Shown piece after piece: positions 8,203-15,723 of a DNA stretch of 41,725 bases; within the stretch, counting starts at the first letter, position 1, and every line of letters starts with the position of its first letter. Origin of the DNA: an uncultured Dorea sp. (GTDB lineage: Bacteria > Bacillota > Clostridia > Lachnospirales > Lachnospiraceae); NCBI GenBank assembly GCA_947647815.1, contig CANSLW010000004.1, positions 1 to 41,725 on the forward strand, written 5' to 3'. The translations under genes and the position numbers were made by a program. The notes beneath the pieces are model-generated. The model had not been told where the DNA came from. It saw only the letters and a list, made by a program, of their open reading frames with translations, and made no database searches.

Positions 8203-10023
8203 ATGAAAGAAAAGAAATTACGCTTAATATCTGTTATATTGACGGTTGTTTTAACTTTATCCCAAGGCTTGCTGGTGTCAGCCGGGGAAATAAAAGATGA
8301 ACAAGAAGTCGTTGATAGTACAGCCATAATTCAGGATGATAAGACAAGTGAAGATAAAGAGCTGGTTGTTGAGGATAAAAAGACAGAAGAGGTTAAGGAA
8401 GAAGCCGAAGAAGTTAGTCATGACGGAGCTTTGGACGGAGAAGAGATACAAGATATTGATGAGGAAGGAAACGAACCGGAATCAGGGGAAGAGGAAAAAG
8501 AGGAAGAAGAACCTGTTCTGGAAGGCAGATGGATATGGTCTGGCAGATGGTGGTATCAGTATAGTGACGGCAGTTATCTATCTAATGGTATCTATGAGAT
8601 TAATGGTGTAGATTACGCTTTTGACAAAGCCGGATGGATGGTGACAGGCTGGTATCAGGATAGTACAGGCTGGTATTATTTTTCCGGAAGCGGGGCTAAA
8701 TTTACAGGCTGGTTACATCTTGGCGGAACATGGTATTATCTTATGAATGGCACAGAAGATTCTGAATGTCCGGGCCGGATGGCAGCAGACTGTGAGCGGA
8801 AGATAGGAAATGCAAGATACAGATTCACATCCAGCGGAGCAATGATAACAGGATGGGCATTGATAGAGAATGACTGGTACTATTATGCGTCATCAGGAGC
8901 AAAAGTAGAAGGCGGCTGGCAGTACGTCGGGAATACATGGTACTATATGAATCCGGATGACGAAGGACGGATGATAGCAGACTGTGAGCAGAAGATAGGA
9001 AATGCAAGATATAGATTCACATCCAGCGGAGCAATGATAACAGGATGGGTATTGGAAGACAATGACTGGTATTATTATGCGTCATCAGGAGCAAAAGTAG
9101 AAGGCGGCTGGCAGTATGTCAGAAATGCGTGGTATTATATGGACCCTGATGCTGAAGGCCGGATGATTGCAGATTGTGAAAAGGAGATAGGTGGAAAGAT
9201 TTACAAGTTTACATCCAGCGGTTCGATGGTAACAGGATGGGTGAAACAAGGTAATGACTGGTATTATTACATGCCGTCAGGCGATAAGGCAACTGGTGGC
9301 TGGGTTAAGGTTGGTGGAACCTGGTATTATATGAATCCTGCCGATGAAGGGAAAATGGTTTCATCTGGCTGGAGAGAGATTGACAATGTATATTATTATT
9401 TCCATTCCAGTGGAGCGATGGCAACAGGCTGGATCTACACTGGCGAGTGGTATTATCTTACCAGCAGTGGAGCGATGGCAACGGGCTGGATTTCATTAGG
9501 TGAAAACTGGTATTATTTGTATACGAAGGATGACCCGCATGGCGGTACATATGGGGCAATGGCAAAGAATACCAAGATAGACGGTTATGTAATAGCCCCG
9601 AACGGAGCATATAACTATGCATTTCAGAAGGCTTATAATCTGTTAAACCAGGTGGGCTGGAATCTAAGAGCAGCATTTAACTGGTCAACCAATCTTACTT
9701 ACTCGGAGATGGTAGTCAATCCAGGATTGGGAAGTGCATGGTATGCCGACTATGCATATCAGAATGGTAAAGGAAATTGTTATGTAATGGCTGCATCATT
9801 CTATCAGATGGCGATTTTACTGGGGTATGATGCACATCAGATTGCCGGAAATGTCCTTACAAAGAATGGCATGTCTCCACATTCATGGGTTGAGATAGTG
9901 ATTGATGGAACTACATATGTATTTGATCCGAGTTTTGCAGGTGGAAACAGAAGGAACGGATATCAAATTACATATGGAGCTTCCGGAACATTCAGATATA
10001 CCCATTATTACAGGATGAATTAA
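8203..10023 (+). CDS. Secreted cell-wall-binding-repeat protein with transglutaminase-like domain
   Basis: A predicted exported protein of 606 aa. Residues 1-28 form a signal peptide (lysine-rich start, hydrophobic core, VSAG). An acidic Glu/Asp-rich linker follows to about residue 107. About fourteen aromatic repeats of the WYYxxxSGAxxTGW type then run to about residue 450; these are the glucan/choline-binding (CW_binding/Choline_bind) repeats that attach proteins to surface polysaccharide. The C-terminal 150 residues resemble a transglutaminase-like (Tgl-core) domain, with a possible triad C526 (in KGNCYVMA), H560 (in SPHSWVEI) and D575 (in YVFDPSF). It may act on peptide crosslinks or amide bonds outside the cell, but the substrate is unknown. 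It stands alone after aspS. Confidence 0.85.
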   Translation: MKEKKLRLISVILTVVLTLSQGLLVSAGEIKDEQEVVDSTAIIQDDKTSEDKELVVEDKKTEEVKEEAEEVSHDGALDGEEIQDIDEEGNEPESGEEEKEEEEPVLEGRWIWSGRWWYQYSDGSYLSNGIYEINGVDYAFDKAGWMVTGWYQDSTGWYYFSGSGAKFTGWLHLGGTWYYLMNGTEDSECPGRMAADCERKIGNARYRFTSSGAMITGWALIENDWYYYASSGAKVEGGWQYVGNTWYYMNPDDEGRMIADCEQKIGNARYRFTSSGAMITGWVLEDNDWYYYASSGAKVEGGWQYVRNAWYYMDPDAEGRMIADCEKEIGGKIYKFTSSGSMVTGWVKQGNDWYYYMPSGDKATGGWVKVGGTWYYMNPADEGKMVSSGWREIDNVYYYFHSSGAMATGWIYTGEWYYLTSSGAMATGWISLGENWYYLYTKDDPHGGTYGAMAKNTKIDGYVIAPNGAYNYAFQKAYNLLNQVGWNLRAAFNWSTNLTYSEMVVNPGLGSAWYADYAYQNGKGNCYVMAASFYQMAILLGYDAHQIAGNVLTKNGMSPHSWVEIVIDGTTYVFDPSFAGGNRRNGYQITYGASGTFRYTHYYRMN

Positions 10024-10076
10024 ATATTAAGATTAACGGGAAGCCGATAAAAACGTAAGTATTCGGCACAGCAGGG

Positions 10077-10129
10077 CTCAGGCACATCCGCTGCACAGAT
10101 TATATGCTGCTGCAGCGGACGAGTCTGAG
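10077..10129. repeat. Nested inverted repeat after the cell-wall-binding gene
   Basis: CCGCTGCA (10088-10095) pairs with TGCAGCGG (10111-10118), and outside it CTCAG (10077-10081) pairs with CTGAG (10125-10129). The structure is GC-rich and lies about 50 nt after the stop at 10023. There is no T-run immediately after the stem, so a classical Rho-independent terminator is not convincing. It could be a REP-like element or an mRNA 3'-end stabiliser. Confidence 0.45.
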
Positions 10130-10177
10130 GTCTAAGGACCGAAAAGTAAAAAAATAAAAAAAAGTTGAAAAAAGTTA

Positions 10178-10206
10178 TTGACAAATGTAGAAGCTTGTAG
10201 TAATAT
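10178..10206 (+). promoter_or_regulatory. Sigma-A promoter for tRNA-Gly
   Basis: A consensus -35 TTGACA (10178-10183) is followed, 17 nt later, by TAATAT (10201-10206); an overlapping TATAAT at 10204-10209 would give a 20-nt spacer. The A-rich stretch upstream (10145-10175) resembles an UP element. It lies about 40 nt before the tRNA gene. Confidence 0.7.
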
Positions 10207-10244
10207 AATTATTGTTCTGAGGAACACAAATAAAACACAGAGAT

Positions 10245-10317
10245 GCGACAGTGGCTCAGTTGGTAGAGTACGACCTTGCCAAGGTCGGGGTCGCGGGTTC
10301 GAACCCCGTCTGTCGCT
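10245..10317 (+). tRNA. tRNA-Gly (GCC anticodon)
   Basis: The cloverleaf closes fully. The acceptor stem GCGACAG (10245-10251) pairs with CTGTCGC (10310-10316), followed by the discriminator T73 usual for bacterial tRNA-Gly. The D loop has GGCTCAGTTGGTAGAG, the anticodon stem is CGACC/GGTCG with loop TTGCCAA giving anticodon GCC (10278-10280), and the T arm is GCGGGTTCGAACCCCGT-like. CCA is not encoded. It is a single-gene transcription unit with its own promoter and a strong terminator. Confidence 0.96.
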
Positions 10318-10319
10318 CT

Positions 10320-10365
10320 AAAGAAAAGGATAAATGATTAGGTCATTTATCCTTTTCTTTGTTCG
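10320..10365 (+). terminator. Terminator of tRNA-Gly
   Basis: An 18-bp perfect stem (10320-10337 with 10343-10360, loop TTAGG) ends in TCCTTTTCTTT and a T-rich tail. Because the stem is A-rich on the left arm and T-rich on the right arm it could also work in the reverse direction. Confidence 0.85.
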
Positions 10366-10474
10366 TTTGTTACTTTGTTAATTTTTTTTCAGTTGTGTTC
10401 CCTGGAAAAAAGTGATATCCTAATCTTAGATGAAATCTTTAAGAAGGATTTTTGCAGAAAGGAGAAATGATATT

Positions 10475-11275
10475 ATGGGATTTTTGACAGGTAAGACAGC
10501 AATCATTACGGGAGGAGGCCGTTCTGTTTTAAGTGATGGAAGATGTGGCTCCATCGGGTATGGAATCGCTACTGCTTATGCAAAAGAAGGCGCTAACATT
10601 GTAATCACAGGCCGTAATGTTAAGAAGCTTGAGGATGCAAAGGAAGAACTTGAGAGATTGTACGGAGTTAAGGTTCTTACTGTTCAGGCAGATGTCTCAG
10701 CTGGCGCGGATAATGAGACAGTTGTGAATAATGTTGTTAAGCAGACGATGGATACGTTTGGACGGATTGATGTGCTGATTAATAATGCACAGGCGTCTGC
10801 TTCCGGTGTAACTCTGACGGATCATACGACAGAGCAGTTTGACCTTGCGTTATATTCAGGATTGTATGCAACCTTCTACTATATGAAAGCCTGCCACCCA
10901 CATCTTGCAGAGACGAAGGGAACAGTTATTAACTTTGCTTCAGGAGCAGGACTTTTTGGAAATTATGGACAGTGTGCATATGCTGCGGCAAAGGAAGGCG
11001 TACGCGGACTTACACGTGTAGCGGCGAATGAGTGGGGAAAAGACGGAATTAATGTGAATATTATCTGTCCACTTGCATGGACCGCGCAGTTAGAGAACTT
11101 TGAGAAGGCTTATCCGGAAGCATTCAAGCAGAATGTGCATATGCCGCCACTTGGCCACTACGGAGATGCAGAATTAGAGATTGGACGTGTATGTGTACAG
11201 TTAGCTTCTCCTGATTTCAAGTATATGAGCGGTGAGACAATTACGCTGGAAGGCGGTATGGGACTGAGACCATAA
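10475..11275 (+). CDS. SDR-family oxidoreductase, resembling 12alpha-hydroxysteroid dehydrogenase
   Basis: A classical short-chain dehydrogenase of 266 aa. It has an N-terminal Rossmann glycine motif (TGGGR, then CGSIGYGIA), the ITGRN end of beta-2, the NNAQAS motif, and the catalytic S156, Y169 and K173 (YAAAK). From memory the sequence is close to clostridial NADP-dependent 12alpha-hydroxysteroid dehydrogenases, which share GSIGYGIA-like and INNAQASASG blocks and the ending GETITLEGG-GLRP. If so it would oxidise the 12-hydroxyl of bile acids such as cholate. The loop between TGGG and GSIG carries extra residues (RSVLSDGRC). The ATG at 10475 has AAAGGAG about 10 nt upstream. It is a single gene closed by a hairpin. 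SDR membership is certain; bile acid activity is inference. Confidence 0.8.
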   Translation: MGFLTGKTAIITGGGRSVLSDGRCGSIGYGIATAYAKEGANIVITGRNVKKLEDAKEELERLYGVKVLTVQADVSAGADNETVVNNVVKQTMDTFGRIDVLINNAQASASGVTLTDHTTEQFDLALYSGLYATFYYMKACHPHLAETKGTVINFASGAGLFGNYGQCAYAAAKEGVRGLTRVAANEWGKDGINVNIICPLAWTAQLENFEKAYPEAFKQNVHMPPLGHYGDAELEIGRVCVQLASPDFKYMSGETITLEGGMGLRP

Positions 11276-11298
11276 GAGTACAATATAAGCGGTGCAAG

Positions 11299-11327
11299 GG
11301 TATAGGATATCATTTCCTATACCTTTA
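11299..11327 (+). terminator. Hairpin after the SDR gene, probable terminator
   Basis: A perfect 9-bp stem, GGTATAGGA (11299-11307) with TCCTATACC (11315-11323), is followed by a short T-run (TTTAC). The weak tail makes termination partial at best. Confidence 0.55.
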
Positions 11328-11336
11328 CTAATGTGT

Positions 11337-11380
11337 TGAGACATTTGTATCTTGTATAGATTCACGGTATAAATGTCTCA
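11337..11380 (+). promoter_or_regulatory. Palindromic operator/promoter of homoserine dehydrogenase
   Basis: The perfect inverted repeat TGAGACATTT (11337-11346) and AAATGTCTCA (11371-11380) encloses 24 nt. A plausible promoter lies inside: -35 TTGTAT (11345-11350) and -10 TATAAA (11368-11373) at 17-nt spacing, each overlapping one arm. This layout suits a dimeric repressor binding across the promoter of hom. The same arms could also form a weak RNA hairpin. The regulator is not identified. Confidence 0.55.
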
Positions 11381-11410
11381 GGACATTGTTTGGAGGAGGA
11401 TCAAGGTGTT

Positions 11411-12697
11411 ATGGCAGAGCAAAGAGTTATCAAGGCTGCTTTACTGGGACTAGGAACAGTAGGCAAAGGCGTATACAAATTAGCAGAGCGCCAGATGAAA
11501 GAGATGGCGGATAAGACAGGAGCAATACTTGAGATTGTAAAGATCCTGGTACATAATATGGAGAAACCGAGAGAAGGAGTGGATCAGGCGCTCTTAACAG
11601 ACTGCTGGAAGGACATCATATCAGATAATGAGATAGAGATTGTGATAGAAGTAATGGGCGGCATGGAACCGGCAAGAACCATGATCTTAGAAGCATTGGC
11701 AGCCGGTAAACATGTGGTAACAGCGAACAAAGACCTGGTTGCCGAATCAGGAAGGGAACTTCTGGATGCTGCAGAGAATACAGGGGCTGATTTTCTGTTC
11801 GAAGCGGCAGTTGCGGGCGGAATTCCGATTATCCGGCCTTTGAAACAATGTTTGGCGGCGAATGAGATTGATGAGATAATCGGAATTGTGAACGGAACGA
11901 CAAACTACATCCTGACGAAGATGTTTGAGGAAGAGATGAGTTTTGAAGAAGCATTGTGTAAGGCAGCGGAACTAGGATATGCTGAGGCAGACCCGACGGC
12001 TGATATAGAGGGACTAGATGCCGGAAGAAAGGTTGCAATCATGGCGTCTATTGCATTTCACTCCAGAGTTGTCTTCTCAGACGTGTATACAGAGGGTATC
12101 ACGAAGATATCGAAAAGAGATATTGCATATGCCAGAGAATTTGGCAATGTCATCAAGCTCCTTGGAGTAGCGCACAATACGGAGACGGGTATTGAAGCTG
12201 CAGTCCATCCGATGATGATTCCTAAGGAGCATCCGTTGGCATCTGTAAGGGATTCCTTTAATGCTGTATTCGTGCATGGCGATGCAGTGGATGATGTGAT
12301 GTTCTATGGACGGGGAGCAGGAGAATTGCCGACTGCAAGTGCAATTATGGGTGATGTGATTGATGTGATGCGTGATATCCTGTATCACTGTACCGGAAGA
12401 ATCAGCTGTACATGTTACCGGGACACGAAAGTGAAGGAATTCCGGGAAGTGAAGAATCCATTCTTTCTCCGTATGCAGGTGGATAATAAGCCGGGAGTCC
12501 TGGCAGCGATTGCAGGTGTGTTCGGTGTTCATAAAGTTAGTATATCGAAGGTGGCGCAGAAGGTGATTACGGATGGAATTGCAGAACTTGTCATCGTAAC
12601 AGAAGCAGTGAAGGAATACCACCTTAAAGATGCGCTTACTTGTCTTAAGGATATGGATACAACCCGGGAGATCAGCAGTGTAATTCGTGTATATTAG
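11411..12697 (+). CDS. hom: Homoserine dehydrogenase
   Basis: Monofunctional NAD(P)-dependent homoserine dehydrogenase, 428 aa, reducing aspartate semialdehyde to homoserine on the way to threonine and methionine. The Rossmann motif GLGTVGKGV is near the N-terminus, with VTANKDL following. The catalytic/dimerisation domain carries GIVNGTTNYIL and the signature AELGYAEADPTADIEGLDAG. The C-terminal 80 residues form an ACT domain (MQVDNKPGVLAAIAGVFG), the usual site of threonine feedback inhibition. An upstream TTG at 11390 is in frame, but ATG 11411 fits the GGAGGAGG at 11392-11399. The gene has its own palindromic promoter region and runs into the MATE gene with 19 nt between them. Confidence 0.96.
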   Translation: MAEQRVIKAALLGLGTVGKGVYKLAERQMKEMADKTGAILEIVKILVHNMEKPREGVDQALLTDCWKDIISDNEIEIVIEVMGGMEPARTMILEALAAGKHVVTANKDLVAESGRELLDAAENTGADFLFEAAVAGGIPIIRPLKQCLAANEIDEIIGIVNGTTNYILTKMFEEEMSFEEALCKAAELGYAEADPTADIEGLDAGRKVAIMASIAFHSRVVFSDVYTEGITKISKRDIAYAREFGNVIKLLGVAHNTETGIEAAVHPMMIPKEHPLASVRDSFNAVFVHGDAVDDVMFYGRGAGELPTASAIMGDVIDVMRDILYHCTGRISCTCYRDTKVKEFREVKNPFFLRMQVDNKPGVLAAIAGVFGVHKVSISKVAQKVITDGIAELVIVTEAVKEYHLKDALTCLKDMDTTREISSVIRVY

Positions 12698-12716
12698 TAA
12701 GAATAAGAGTGAGAAT

Positions 12717-14111
12717 ATGAGTGAGAGAGTGAATGAAGTAATAAAAGAGGAGAATCCTCTTGCGGCAGAGAAAACGGGTAAATTAATAGCCAGATTTGCA
12801 ATACCGGCAATCATTAGTATGCTGGTAAGCTCCCTCTACAATATTGTGGATCAGATATTTATCGGCCAGGGAGTAGGGATGTTAGGAAATGCGGCTACCA
12901 ATATAGCATTTCCGGTATCTATTATCTGTACGGCTACAGCGCTGCTTCTTGGGATTGGAAGTGCATCGAATTATAATCTGGAATCAGGCGCGGGAAATCA
13001 GGAGAGAGCGTGCAGGATTATCGGCACCGGACTTACGATGCTTGTAGTCTGTGGGATTGTCATTGCAGGAATCGTACTTTTGTTTCTGGATCCGCTGCTG
13101 CAGATATTCGGGGTGACCTCGGAGGTATTGCCCTATGCGCAGGATTATACGGGAATTACTGCATGGGGAATTCCATTTCTTGTACTGACTACCGGAGGAA
13201 ATCATTTGATTCGGGCGGACAGAAGTCCAACTTATTCGATGACGTGTATGTTGACAGGAGCTATTCTTAATACGATATTGGACCCTTTGTTTATATTTGT
13301 GTTCCATCTGGGGATTAAGGGCGCGGCGTGGGCGACAGTAATCGGTCAGGTGGTATCAGGGATTCTGGTTATCCTGTATTTTGCCAGATTTCGTAAATTA
13401 GAATTAAAGAAAGAGATGTTGGTTCCGGGCGCCGGATTACTAAAGGCGATTGCATCACTAGGCATTGCTTCTTGTATTAATCAGATTTCCATGGCTGCAG
13501 TCCAGATTACGATGAACAATACGTTGAGACATTATGGCGCGGCGTCCATATATGGAACGGATATCCCATTGGCATGTGTTGGTGTGATTTCCAAGGTAAA
13601 TATGGTGTTTATGGCAATCTGTATCGGGATATCTCAGGGATGCCAGCCAATCTGGGGGTTCAATTATGGCGCGGGTGAGTATGCGCGGGTAAGAGAGACT
13701 TATCTTAAAGCATTTCGGATAGCATTGACGGTGGGAATTATATTTTTCCTTTGTTTTCAGTTCTTTCCGCGGCAGATAGTCAGTATATTTGGGTCAGGAA
13801 GTGAAGAATATTTTCGTTTTGCAGAACGATATTTTAGAATATTCATGTTTCTGACTTTCATAAATGGGGTCCAGCCTATGTCTTCCGGATTCTTTACTTC
13901 CATCGGGAAGGCAAGGTTAGGAATTATTGTTTCACTGACCAGACAGGTGATTTTTTTACTTCCTTTGATTCTGATATTCCCGATATTCATGGGAATTGAC
14001 GGTGTCATGTATGCAGGGCCGATTGCAGACGGGGCGGCGGCGCTGGCAGCGCTTAGCTGCGCGGTCAGAGAACTTAAGATTATGAAACAGATGGAGTCAG
14101 CGAATAGTTAA
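12717..14111 (+). CDS. MATE-family efflux transporter
   Basis: A 12-helix multidrug/toxin extrusion family membrane protein of 464 aa. The N-terminus has PAIISMLVSSLYNIVDQIFIG, the family's helix 1 signature, and the equivalent second-half block GISQGCQPIWGFNYGAG is clear. Such proteins export cationic compounds, flavins or drugs in exchange for Na+ or H+; the substrate here cannot be read. I chose ATG 12717 over a GTG at 12687 inside the end of hom. It lies 17 nt before a MarR regulator gene, so a local MATE-MarR unit is likely, with MarR repressing it. Confidence 0.92.
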   Translation: MSERVNEVIKEENPLAAEKTGKLIARFAIPAIISMLVSSLYNIVDQIFIGQGVGMLGNAATNIAFPVSIICTATALLLGIGSASNYNLESGAGNQERACRIIGTGLTMLVVCGIVIAGIVLLFLDPLLQIFGVTSEVLPYAQDYTGITAWGIPFLVLTTGGNHLIRADRSPTYSMTCMLTGAILNTILDPLFIFVFHLGIKGAAWATVIGQVVSGILVILYFARFRKLELKKEMLVPGAGLLKAIASLGIASCINQISMAAVQITMNNTLRHYGAASIYGTDIPLACVGVISKVNMVFMAICIGISQGCQPIWGFNYGAGEYARVRETYLKAFRIALTVGIIFFLCFQFFPRQIVSIFGSGSEEYFRFAERYFRIFMFLTFINGVQPMSSGFFTSIGKARLGIIVSLTRQVIFLLPLILIFPIFMGIDGVMYAGPIADGAAALAALSCAVRELKIMKQMESANS

Positions 14112-14128
14112 GAGAAAGTGAGATTCAG

Positions 14129-14560
14129 ATGAAAGAACGAATGCCGGTTGGATTCATGTTTAAGCAGATTAATACAATCTATGAAAAAGATTTTAATAAT
14201 CTTTTGAAAACGGTGGGGATTACGGCGTCGCAGTGCGCGGTGCTGGATTTTTTGTTCCGGAGTAATGAGGAGGCCGTGAATCAGAGAGATATAGAAAAGG
14301 CGTTGAGCCTTAAGAATCCTACGGTAACAGGATTGTTAAAGAGACTGGATGAGAAAGGATTTATTCTGTCGATTCCCAGTGAGAAAGATAAGAGATGTAA
14401 GAACATCTATCTGACAGAAAAAGCTTATGACATACAGAGGCGGATGGAGTCTGACCGGAAGAAGATCGATAAGAGGCTGACTCTGGGAATGACTAAGAAG
14501 GAAAAAGCCGCATTGGAGAAAATGCTGGAAAGAGTGCTGTATAATATAGCCGAGCCGTGA
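14129..14560 (+). CDS. MarR-family transcriptional regulator
   Basis: A 143-aa winged-helix regulator. The helix-turn-helix region is AVNQRDIEKALSLKNPTVTGLL (read in two parts: EKALSLKNPTVTGLLKRLDE is the recognition helix), followed by the wing GFILSIPSEKDKRCKNIYLT with the conserved DKR. MarR dimers bind phenolic or drug ligands and release their operators. The position directly after a MATE exporter suggests it controls that exporter. No palindromic operator was noticed just upstream of the MATE gene, which lies in the hom 3' region. The stop codon sits inside the loop of the terminator that follows. Confidence 0.9.
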   Translation: MKERMPVGFMFKQINTIYEKDFNNLLKTVGITASQCAVLDFLFRSNEEAVNQRDIEKALSLKNPTVTGLLKRLDEKGFILSIPSEKDKRCKNIYLTEKAYDIQRRMESDRKKIDKRLTLGMTKKEKAALEKMLERVLYNIAEP

Positions 14561-14575
14561 TGGCCCGGCTTTTTT
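14548..14575 (+). terminator. Rho-independent terminator after marR
   Basis: AGCCGAGCC (14548-14556) pairs with GGCCCGGCT (14562-14570) with one internal mismatch, followed by TTTTTT. The MarR stop codon lies in the loop. Confidence 0.85.
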
Positions 14576-14636
14576 CTGCCTGTATGAGTAGGTTGGATAT
14601 TTTTTTGTAATTGAGAAAATACTATCAAGTATACAC

Positions 14637-14688
14637 TTGTCAGTTATTGTCAGATATGATATATTAAATGCAAATGATAATCAAAATC
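14637..14688 (+). promoter_or_regulatory. Promoter with Fur-box overlapping the start point of transcription
   Basis: A -35 TTGTCA (14637-14642) and a -10 TATATT (14660-14665) are 17 nt apart. Directly downstream, 14670-14688 matches the classical 19-bp Fur box at 15 of 19 positions, with the central AATGATAATCA intact. A Fur-type repressor bound there would cover the transcription start, making the following DUF3793-DUF2325 pair an iron-starvation candidate. This is motif matching by eye. Confidence 0.65.
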
Positions 14689-14716
14689 AAATATATAACT
14701 GACGGGAGGAAAATAT

Positions 14717-15343
14717 ATGCCGGTCGAAGTTGTATCTTATATGCTTTCTGATGAGAATAAGAATAAACGCCTGCAGTTTCAGATTATTCTTCAATGTGCG
14801 CCGTTTTTAAAGAGAATTAAGGTCGCATGTATTATGAATATTGAGAGTCAGTGCTGTCGAGAATTAGAAAGAATCTTTGAAGAGACAGATATCGAATATA
14901 AAGTGTTGGCTGTCAATAGTGAAAAATGTCTGATATTCTTTTTTCGAAGAGAAGAACTGGATGCTTATCTAAAGAGAAAGGAAGTAAGAAAGTTTTTGGA
15001 ATATTACGGATATGCATGTCAGGATGTTGACAGAGTGCTTCTAAAACTTTCGTCAAGAGTCTGTCAATACGCCTGTCATAACAGTGGCTTTCCGCATGAG
15101 ATTGGAGCGTTTCTTAATTATCCAATTGAAGATGTACGGTGTTTTATTGAGAAAGACGGGAAAGGAGAGTTGATGACAGGTTACTGGAAAGTTTATCACA
15201 ATCCAGGAAGGGCACAGATGGTATTTCTGGCCTATGACAAAGCGAGAATTAGTGCAGTCAATGAATTTCTTATGGGTAAGACAATCAAAGATATACAGAA
15301 AGGAACGATGAACGATGAGTGTAGTAATCATAGGTGGAAATGA
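14717..15343 (+). CDS. DUF3793 family protein
   Basis: A 208-aa protein matching the DUF3793 family found in anaerobic Clostridia. Visible features are the N-terminal LQFQIILQCAPFLKRIK, a central CRELERI segment, the block VCQYACHNSGFPHEIGAFLNYP and the C-terminal FLAYDKARISAVNEFL. No signal peptide or membrane helix is seen. The function of the family is unknown; in related genomes it often accompanies flavodoxin, ferrous-iron transport or DUF2325 genes. Here it has a Fur-box promoter and a GGGAGG ribosome binding site, and its 3' end overlaps the DUF2325 gene by 29 nt, implying translational coupling. Confidence 0.85.
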   Translation: MPVEVVSYMLSDENKNKRLQFQIILQCAPFLKRIKVACIMNIESQCCRELERIFEETDIEYKVLAVNSEKCLIFFFRREELDAYLKRKEVRKFLEYYGYACQDVDRVLLKLSSRVCQYACHNSGFPHEIGAFLNYPIEDVRCFIEKDGKGELMTGYWKVYHNPGRAQMVFLAYDKARISAVNEFLMGKTIKDIQKGTMNDECSNHRWK

Positions 15344-15593
15344 GCGGATGGAGCAGCAATATAAGCAGATCTGTAAGAAGCACAAGTGCAAAGCAAAGGT
15401 ATTTACCAGGATGCAGGGTAACTTAAAGACACAGATTGGACAGCCGGATCTGATTATTTTGTTCACATCAACAGTAGCACATAAGATGGTACATTGTGCG
15501 CTGAAAGAAGCTGAACGTTACAATATCCGCGTAGAACGTTCCCATTCCAGCAGCGCAAATGCTCTGGAGAATGTATTGAAAGATTGTTGCTGA
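15315..15593 (+). CDS. DUF2325 domain protein
   Basis: A 92-aa protein covering a complete DUF2325 domain: an N-terminal VVIIGGNERMEQQYK strand-loop, a central GQPDLIILFTSTVAHKM and the C-terminal HSSSANALENVLKDC. The fold is predicted Rossmann-like; the function is not known. It overlaps the DUF3793 gene by 29 nt and shares its promoter. Co-occurrence of the pair under a Fur box suggests a role in iron limitation or metal-related redox stress, which is inference. Confidence 0.87.
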   Translation: MSVVIIGGNERMEQQYKQICKKHKCKAKVFTRMQGNLKTQIGQPDLIILFTSTVAHKMVHCALKEAERYNIRVERSHSSSANALENVLKDCC

Positions 15594-15601
15594 CAAAAAT
15601 A

Positions 15602-15626
15602 AAAGAGGGGATATCCCTCTTTTTTT
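15602..15626 (+). terminator. Rho-independent terminator after DUF2325 gene
   Basis: AAAGAGGG (15602-15609) pairs with CCCTCTTT (15615-15622), loop GATAT, followed by a T-run to 15626. Confidence 0.88.
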
Positions 15627-15723
15627 AGTTGGGAAACTATGTTATAATGAGTGACATTGTAAAATAGTTTCAGAGAATGGCGGTAGTGCAGAGAGGATAA
15701 CAGTAGAACAAGGAGAAGTGGAT

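Noticed and set aside
8820..9180. Near-identical tandem repeats considered as a CRISPR or satellite array
   Set aside because: The units are in frame, about 200 nt long and encode aromatic wall-binding repeats, so they are coding duplication. No CRISPR array was seen anywhere in the window.
12077..12814. A 245-codon minus-strand open frame across hom and the MATE start
   Set aside because: It is antisense to hom, whose motifs are complete; the translation is histidine-rich and shows no domain, as expected for a shadow frame.
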